A stretch of 17,679 nt of DNA, from NCBI GenBank assembly GCA_030605705.1, contig JAUWHU010000117.1, positions 1 to 17,679 on the forward strand, written 5' to 3'. Source of the stretch: Thermoflexia bacterium (GTDB lineage: Bacteria; Chloroflexota; Anaerolineae; B4-G1; SLSP01). The notes under the pieces are model-generated. The model did not search any database and was not told the origin of the DNA. It saw nothing but the letters and a program-made list of their open reading frames with translations. The translations under genes were made by a program, and so were the position numbers. Positions 13,159 to 17,679 of this stretch are shown piece by piece. Position 1 is the stretch's first letter. The number at the start of each line of letters is the position of its first letter.

Positions 13159-14781
13159 GTGGACTTGAACTCTGAAGCGATCCCTCTTTCTATTCAAAAC
13201 CTGACGTTCCGCTACCATATCCGGGAGCAGCCGGCGATCCGCAACTTGTCCTTTGATCTTCACCGGGGCGAGTTGTTGCTCATCGCCGGGGCCAGTGGCT
13301 GCGGCAAGACGACGCTGATGCGTTGCATCAACGGACTGATACCGCGCAGCTACCGGGGCGAGCTCGACGGCCAGATCACCCTCTTCGGGCGTGATGCCCG
13401 CGCGCTGGGGATGGCCGATCTCTCCCAGACGGTCGGCACCTTGCTCCAGGACCCGGAGCGGCAGATCGTGGGCAGCTACGTGCTCAACGAGGTCGCGTTT
13501 GGGCTGGAGAATCTGGAGTTGTCCCGCGAGGAGATTCTGCAACGGGTGGACGAGACGCTGGACTACTTAGGCATCCTGGAACTGCGGGACCGCGAGACCT
13601 TTGGCCTTTCCGGCGGCGAGAAGCAGAAGGTGGCGCTGGCTGGAGCACTGGCGATGCGTCCCCGCATCCTCTTGTTGGATGAGCCGCTGGCCAGCCTCGA
13701 CCCGGCCTCGGCGCAGGAGGCGCTCGCGCTCTTCCGTCGTCTGGCCGACGAAGGCGTCTCCGTCATGCTGGTGGAACATCGCGTGGAGGATGCTCTGAAG
13801 ATTGGCCCGGACACAGTCCTCTACATGGACGAAGGGGAACAGGTCTACTACGGCGACGCTCAAGGGCTGATGCAGGTAGTGGATTACCACAAGGTCAAGC
13901 TGCCTGCCCCTATCGTGATGGAGCGGGCAAAATCAGCGCCGCCGCCAACGTTCATGTTGGCGATCCGCCCGGATAGCCGCGACCCCCTGGTGACTTTCGA
14001 GGATGTCCACTTCCGCTACGACTCTACCCTGCCTGAAGTCTTGCATGGTGTGGCACTCACCATTCGCAAGGGAGATGTGGTGGCTATCTTAGGCCCCAAC
14101 GGCGCGGGCAAGACGACGTTGGTCAAGCACACGCTGGGCTTGCTCAAACCCACGCAGGGGCGCGTTTTGCTGGAGGGGCGGGACACCCGCGAGATGACGA
14201 TCGCTCACGCGGCCAAGACCGTCGGCTATGTCTTCCAAAGCCCTTCCCAGATGCTCTTTGCCCCCACGGTAGAGGATGAACTCGCTTTTGGGCCGCGCAA
14301 CCTGCGCTACGACGAGGAGACTATCCGCCGGAACGTGGATTTGGCGCTCCAGACGGTGAACATGGAGGAATACCGCGACTCGCCCTCGCTGGCTCTCTCC
14401 TTCGGGCAACAGAAACGGATCAGCATTGCGGCTATTCTGGCGATGCGCTCCCGCATCCTGATGATGGATGAGCCGACGGCCGGGCAGGACTACTGGAATT
14501 ACATGGCTTTCATGGACGCTATCCTCCAGATGCCGGGGTTCGATTCCGTTATCTTCATCACCCACGACCTGGACTTAGCGGTGACTTACGCCAACCGGGT
14601 GGTGCTGGTTCACGACGGGAGGATCGCGGCGGACGGCCCGCCGGAGGAAGTGCTGCGAGATTACGACCTGTTGCAGCGTTGTCGGGTGGTCCCGACCTCA
14701 CTCCTGGCGTTGAACCTGGAGGTTTTGCCGCAGACGGGGCGTTTCATGCGGGCGGAGATGCTCGCTCACGTGGTAGCGTAA
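13159..14781 (+). CDS. ECF transporter fused ATPase (EcfA-A', two ABC domains)
   Basis: The 540-residue cytoplasmic energiser of an energy-coupling-factor importer, with both ATPase halves in one chain as in YkoD-type proteins. Half 1: Walker A GASGCGKT (44-51), Q-loop LLQDPERQIVG, signature LSGGEKQ (150-156), Walker B ILLLDEP (170-176), H-loop LVEHRVED. Half 2: Walker A GPNGAGKT (312-319), Q-loop FQSPSQMLFAPTVEDELAFGP, signature LSFGQQ (from 413), Walker B ILMMDEP (433-439), H-loop ITHDLDLA. The second signature has Phe in place of the first Gly, and its D-loop is AGQDYWN rather than SxLDP. GTG 13159 is chosen with AGGAGG 5 nt upstream. The S and T component genes follow on the same strand, with gaps of 378 and 95 nt. 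Confidence 0.92.
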   Translation: MDLNSEAIPLSIQNLTFRYHIREQPAIRNLSFDLHRGELLLIAGASGCGKTTLMRCINGLIPRSYRGELDGQITLFGRDARALGMADLSQTVGTLLQDPERQIVGSYVLNEVAFGLENLELSREEILQRVDETLDYLGILELRDRETFGLSGGEKQKVALAGALAMRPRILLLDEPLASLDPASAQEALALFRRLADEGVSVMLVEHRVEDALKIGPDTVLYMDEGEQVYYGDAQGLMQVVDYHKVKLPAPIVMERAKSAPPPTFMLAIRPDSRDPLVTFEDVHFRYDSTLPEVLHGVALTIRKGDVVAILGPNGAGKTTLVKHTLGLLKPTQGRVLLEGRDTREMTIAHAAKTVGYVFQSPSQMLFAPTVEDELAFGPRNLRYDEETIRRNVDLALQTVNMEEYRDSPSLALSFGQQKRISIAAILAMRSRILMMDEPTAGQDYWNYMAFMDAILQMPGFDSVIFITHDLDLAVTYANRVVLVHDGRIAADGPPEEVLRDYDLLQRCRVVPTSLLALNLEVLPQTGRFMRAEMLAHVVA

Positions 14782-14827
14782 GTCGCCCGAGCGAGTGGTG
14801 GGTATCTGCCTCGAAAATAAACTGTCC

Positions 14828-14879
14828 GTAGTAGCGACTTCAGTCGCTTGGGGCGCTGAACGACTAAAGTCGTTACTAT
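14828..14879. repeat. Palindromic repeat pair (GCGACTTCAGTCGC / ACGACTAAAGTCGT)
   Basis: The left unit GTAGTAGCGACTTCAGTCGCT (14828-14848) holds a perfect AGCGACT/AGTCGCT hairpin. The right unit (14859-14879) holds AACGACT/AGTCGTT and ends in TTACTAT. The two units are imperfect inverted copies of each other, separated by 10 nt. This is 46 nt after the ATPase gene stop and could act as an RNA stem. Confidence 0.75.
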
Positions 14880-14949
14880 AAGTCATTTTCGTCCTTGCGG
14901 GTGAACGTAGTTCATGATGACTGTTTCGAAAATACCACGGCTTGTAGTA

Positions 14950-14992
14950 GGCGATTCCGTGGCCCTAAGGCCCACTGGCCGTGGGTATCGCC
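14950..14992. repeat. Palindromic element closed by GGCGAT/ATCGCC
   Basis: GGCGAT (14950-14955) and ATCGCC (14987-14992) form an outer stem. Inside, GTGGCC-CTAA-GGCC and further GGCC/CCGTGGG pairings allow a compact fold. No riboswitch class was recognised. A second pairing, CCACGG (14936-14941) with CCGTGG (14957-14962), competes with it. Confidence 0.55.
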
Positions 14993-15016
14993 GTGATTCG
15001 GGGAGCAGCATCCAAG

Positions 15017-15050
15017 AATCTCTGCGCCCTGGCGTCTCTGCGTTAAAATT
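15017..15050. repeat. Short relative of the CTCTGCG interspersed repeat
   Basis: AATCTCTGCGCCCTGGCG followed by TCTCTGCGTTAAAATT resembles the pyrimidine half of the repeats at 1-110 and 4876-4986, without the nested palindrome. With the two palindromic elements it fills most of the 378-nt gap between the ECF ATPase and S genes. No gene is supported in that gap. Confidence 0.55.
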
Positions 15051-15159
15051 AGCCCCTTTTTTCAGGGGGAGTCATACAAAGGAGGTCAAAATAGAACATT
15101 TCCTGTCTTTGGTGTTGTCGTTCTGTCTTTTGAATCTTTCATGTAAACGGAGGTAAATC

Positions 15160-15708
15160 GTGGAAAAGAAATCACTTTGGGAATTTGGCACCCGCGAGGT
15201 GGTCTACGCCGCCATCGGGGCCGCACTGTACGGCGTTTTTTCCTGGGTCACCAACTTCCTCGCGCTGCCGGCTGCGGGGAACATCGCCTTGCGCCCGGCC
15301 GTAGCTATCCCGCTGTTCTTCGGTATCGCCTTTGGCCCCTGGGTGGGGTTCCTTTCGGGTTTCGTCGGGAACGTCCTGGGCGACTTCCTCTCCGGCTGGG
15401 GCTTCTGGTGGTACTGGGACCTGGGCAACGGCATCATGGGGATGATCCCCGGCCTGATCGCCGCGGGCATCGTCTCCTACAAGGCCAAAGAAACCATCAT
15501 CAAGGCGGAGATCTTCATCGTCATCGGTGCAGCGGTAGGGATTTTGGTTCCTTCCCTGTTGGAAATCCCCTTCTCCGGCATTGATCTCAAGACGGCGATC
15601 GTCGGTTACTGGCTGCCCGCCGCGGGCACCAACATCATCAACGGTTTGATTCTCGTTCCCATCCTGATGGTGGCCTACGACGCTGTGGTTGCCCGCTCTG
15701 GACGCTGA
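15160..15708 (+). CDS. ECF transporter S component (substrate-binding membrane protein)
   Basis: A 182-residue integral membrane protein, probably with five to six helices, that would bind the substrate and dock onto the EcfA-A'/EcfT module. Family-like features are the N-terminal basic start and first helix (TREVVYAAIGAALYGVFSW), LRPAVAIPLFFGIAFGPWVG, the Gly-rich FLSGFVGNVLGDFLSG, and FWWYWDLGNGIMGMIPGL. The overall pattern is closest in my recollection to the PF07155/COG4720 group, often labelled riboflavin-type; that label would be a guess. GTG 15160 has GGAGG 6 nt upstream. The gene lies between the ATPase and T genes, which makes the role as their S component firm even though the vitamin or metal is unknown. 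A 12-bp hairpin follows its stop. Confidence 0.85.
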   Translation: MEKKSLWEFGTREVVYAAIGAALYGVFSWVTNFLALPAAGNIALRPAVAIPLFFGIAFGPWVGFLSGFVGNVLGDFLSGWGFWWYWDLGNGIMGMIPGLIAAGIVSYKAKETIIKAEIFIVIGAAVGILVPSLLEIPFSGIDLKTAIVGYWLPAAGTNIINGLILVPILMVAYDAVVARSGR

Positions 15709-15716
15709 TTTTAGCT

Positions 15717-15762
15717 CTCACGCTCTTCTCGGTTCCGTTGGCAATGGCGGGAAGAGCGTGAG
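15717..15762 (+). promoter_or_regulatory. Intercistronic hairpin between S and T component genes
   Basis: CTCACGCTCTTC (15717-15728) and GAAGAGCGTGAG (15751-15762) are perfect reverse complements around a 22-nt loop. No T-run follows, so it is more likely an mRNA-stabilising or partial-termination structure than a full terminator. Confidence 0.55.
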
Positions 15763-15803
15763 GGCACTATTTGCCATTTGCCATTCGCTAAGGGAGCTCG
15801 CTT

Positions 15804-16676
15804 ATGCTCGTCACCTGGAAATACCATCCTCGGAATAGCCTGCTGGAGAAACTGGACCCCCGCGCCCGGTGGTTCTTCTCGTTCCTGGTCTTATTTTCGA
15901 TTATCCAATTCTGGGATGTGCGCTTTTTGTGCTTCTTTTTCGCTTTGGTGATGACCCAGTATGCATTGGCGCGCCTCACCTGGGCGGAGACGCGGCGTGT
16001 CTGGACCTTCATCCTGATCATGGTGATCGGCATCGTCGCACTCAACACCCTGTTCACGGGGCGAGGCGGCACTACCGAGGTCTTGAGCGGTGGTCACATC
16101 ATCTGGCGAGTGGAGTGGAATGTCTTGGGGCTATCCATCCATCCCACCATCACTGTGGAGCGGGTGTGGTTCGCCTTCTCCCAGATCGTGCGGATGATTT
16201 CCATCTCGACGCTCTTCCTCATCATTCCCTTCACGATGGATCCCCGCCTCTACGGCGTCACCTTCCGGGGCATGGGCATTCCCGACCGCTTCGCCTTTTC
16301 GATGGATCTGGCTTTTCGTTTCGTACCCACGCTGGCCCGCGACTTCAGCACCACGTTGGATGCGCAGCGCGCACGCGGTTACGAGCTGGACAAGCTGGAA
16401 GGCGGGGTCGTCGCGCAGATCCGCAAGATGGCGCCGTTGGTCGTGCCGGTGACGATGAACGCCATCCTCAGCGGCGAGGACATCACCAACGCCATGGACC
16501 TGCGCTGCTTCGGTCTGCGTCCGCGCACCTGGGTACATAAACTCTCCTACGTCCGGCGAGATTACATCCTTATCGCCGCCGGCGTCGTGATTTTGATAAG
16601 CTCCATCGTGTTAAAGATGGCCTTCCACGTGGGGGATTTCTGGATGCCCGCCTGGGCGCTGACCTGGGCCAGGTAG
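15804..16676 (+). CDS. ECF transporter T component (EcfT/CbiQ family)
   Basis: A 290-residue membrane scaffold that links the ATPase to the S component. Hydrophobic helices are visible near residues 23-60 (WFFSFLVLFSIIQFWDVRFLCFFFALV), 68-85, 118-150 and 260-285. The cytoplasmic coupling region carries a first Ala-Arg-Gly motif (AQRARGYELD, 190-192). The second motif position reads AMDLRCFG (230-237) instead of the usual Ala-Arg-Gly. ATG 15804 has AGGGAG 7-8 nt upstream. It is the last gene of the transporter operon (ATPase, S, T), the order also known for some thiamine-precursor systems. Confidence 0.9.
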   Translation: MLVTWKYHPRNSLLEKLDPRARWFFSFLVLFSIIQFWDVRFLCFFFALVMTQYALARLTWAETRRVWTFILIMVIGIVALNTLFTGRGGTTEVLSGGHIIWRVEWNVLGLSIHPTITVERVWFAFSQIVRMISISTLFLIIPFTMDPRLYGVTFRGMGIPDRFAFSMDLAFRFVPTLARDFSTTLDAQRARGYELDKLEGGVVAQIRKMAPLVVPVTMNAILSGEDITNAMDLRCFGLRPRTWVHKLSYVRRDYILIAAGVVILISSIVLKMAFHVGDFWMPAWALTWAR

Positions 16677-16677
16677 G

Positions 16678-16800
16678 GAAGAAATGACAAATGAAGAAAT
16701 GAAGAATGGTGAATGATGAATGGCGAATTGACGTTTGACTTTCGACCTTTGACTTTCGACTTTTGACCTTCAACTTTCAACTTTTAACTTCCAACTTTCA
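16678..16800. repeat. Low-complexity repeat upstream of yggS (heptamer TTTGACT tract)
   Basis: The first half is purine-rich (AAATGAAGAAATGA, GAATGATGAATGGCGAAT at 16711-16728). The second half is a pyrimidine-rich run of seven-nucleotide units such as TTTGACT, TTCGACC, TTCAACT and TTTAACT. Blocks of 25 and 18 nt are identical to blocks at 17597-17621 and 17570-17587. Confidence 0.75.
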
Positions 16801-16820
16801 AAGATTGAGAACTGGAAATT

Positions 16821-17555
16821 ATGGACTACACAAACTTCGTCGCCGACCACCTGCGACAGTTGCGCGCGCGTATCGCGGAGGCGGCTCTGCGCGCGGGGCG
16901 TGATCCCGCCGCCGTGCGGCTGGTTGCCGTCACCAAGGCCCGCCCGCCGGAAGCGGTGCTGGCGGCGTGGGCCTGCGGTCAGCGGGATTTCGGGGAGAAC
17001 CGCGCCGAGGAAGGTGCGGCGAAGCTCGCTCAGGTCGAGGCGAATCTGGCGGGCGCGCATCCTACCTGGCACATGATCGGCCATATCCAGCGACGGAAGG
17101 CCAGGTTAGTCGTGGCTCACTTCGATTACGTACACTCGGTGGATCGGACGGCGCTGGCGCAGAAACTGAGCCGGCTGGTGGTCGAGGCCGGGCGCGAGCT
17201 CCCCATCCTGCTGGAGTGTAACGTCTCCGGTGAGGCGAGCAAGAGCGGCTTCGCCGTCGCCGGGTGGGAGCGCGATGTCACCGCGCGCGCGGTCTTCTTC
17301 AACGAGGTGGAAACACTGTTGGCGCTCCCCGGCCTGCGCGTTGAGGGGCTGATGACGATGGCGCCTATCGCCGAGGACCCGGAGAGCGTGCGTCCCGTCT
17401 TCGCCTCGCTGCGCGGGCTGCGGGACGCACTGCGCGAGCAATTCCCCCAGAGGGCGTGGCCGCATCTCTCGATGGGGATGACGGACGACTTCGAGGTCGC
17501 CGTCGAGGAGGGCGCGACGTTAGTGCGCATCGGCCGGGCGATTTTTGGAAATTGA
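16821..17555 (+). CDS. YggS/PLPBP-family pyridoxal-phosphate homeostasis protein
   Basis: A 244-residue cytoplasmic PLP-binding TIM-barrel protein of the YggS/PROSC family. The family has no known catalytic turnover and buffers PLP and amino-acid metabolism. Lys39 in VAVTKARP is the Schiff-base lysine. Other family marks are DFGENRAEE, TWHMIGHIQRRKAR, YVHSVDR, NVSGEASKSGF, MTMAPIAED, and the C-terminal LSMGMTDDFEVAVEEGATLVRIGRAIFG phosphate-binding region (SMGM, RIGRAIFG). The length is normal. The ATG at 16821 has only a weak ribosome site (GGAA 5-6 nt upstream). It lies 144 nt after the ECF T gene, behind a repeat, so co-transcription is uncertain. Repeats flank it on both sides. Confidence 0.94.
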   Translation: MDYTNFVADHLRQLRARIAEAALRAGRDPAAVRLVAVTKARPPEAVLAAWACGQRDFGENRAEEGAAKLAQVEANLAGAHPTWHMIGHIQRRKARLVVAHFDYVHSVDRTALAQKLSRLVVEAGRELPILLECNVSGEASKSGFAVAGWERDVTARAVFFNEVETLLALPGLRVEGLMTMAPIAEDPESVRPVFASLRGLRDALREQFPQRAWPHLSMGMTDDFEVAVEEGATLVRIGRAIFGN

Positions 17556-17679
17556 AAATGATGAATGATGAATGATGAATGGCGAATAAAGAAAATGAAG
17601 AAATGACAAATGAAGAAATGACGAATCACGTTTGACGTTTAACTTGTAATTTTCAACTTTCAACTTGTAACCTTCAACC
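17556..17679. repeat. Low-complexity repeat downstream of yggS, direct copy of the upstream one
   Basis: ATGATGAATGATGAATGGCG units, then a 25-nt block (17597-17621) identical to 16678-16702, then TTTGACG/TTTAACT/TTCAACT heptamers running to the window edge. The order of the sub-blocks differs from the upstream copy. No gene is seen. Confidence 0.75.

Noticed and set aside
14914..15156. 80-codon frame before the S component gene
   Set aside because: Its first two thirds run through palindromic and CTCTGCG repeats. Only the last 21 codons after the orphan ribosome site are worth a look, and these are reported as a finding.
14782..15159. Vitamin riboswitch in front of the ECF S gene
   Set aside because: I looked for TPP, FMN, cobalamin and preQ1 signature sequences by eye and recognised none; the structured parts look like interspersed palindromes.
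16678..16800. CRISPR array
   Set aside because: The repeat unit is about 7 nt and degenerate, with no unique spacers and no cas genes.

Overview
The window looks like a chromosomal segment from a GC-rich bacterium, most likely a member of the Chloroflexota (Anaerolineae-like). This is inferred from the style of the proteins: a Thr/Pro linker (TPTPT type) before a C-terminal membrane anchor, a fused ADP-forming acyl-CoA synthetase, and an ECF transporter with a fused double ATPase. The very high load of short interspersed repeats in almost every intergenic gap points the same way. No phylogenetic search was possible. No rRNA, tRNA, CRISPR, transposase or phage gene was seen.

Layout. (1) 150-4721, minus strand: a likely co-directional cluster read as rseP-like site-2 protease, HEAT-repeat protein, membrane-anchored MA-type zinc peptidase, and a small P-loop kinase-like protein. 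A good promoter (4754-4781) precedes the protease. (2) 5005-6339, plus: a secreted or anchored GH99-like glycosidase-fold protein with a Thr/Pro stalk. (3) 6506-8272: aspS, with a His31-Gly-Gly signature expected for a non-discriminating AspRS. (4) 8665-10637: trigger factor and ClpP as a tight pair, bounded by a terminator/promoter junction upstream and a strong terminator downstream; no clpX follows. (5) 10901-13012: ADP-forming acyl-CoA synthetase. (6) 13159-16676: an ECF transporter (fused A-A' ATPase, S component, T component) with its own promoter. Its substrate is not identifiable. (7) 16821-17555: a YggS/PLPBP-family PLP homeostasis protein flanked by direct low-complexity repeats.

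The genes themselves are mostly conserved housekeeping and transport functions. The unusual part is the intergenic DNA. At least eight distinct repeat or palindrome classes occur in 17.7 kb. One is a 17-bp interrupted palindrome (TGGGCA-N5-TGCCCA) found three times, each time nested at the same relative place inside a larger repeat. Another is a 97-bp element with perfect 15-bp terminal inverted repeats in the leader of the acyl-CoA synthetase gene; a decayed relative sits in the trigger factor leader, and both are preceded by similar TATAATTG sequences. Overlapping, mutually exclusive hairpins lie between aspS and tig. Hexamer, heptamer and octamer tandem tracts fill other gaps. I did not find a convincing new multi-gene defence or metabolic system. 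The best candidates for something undescribed are the nested repeat, the repeat-associated leaders, and the asymmetric ECF transporter of unknown substrate.
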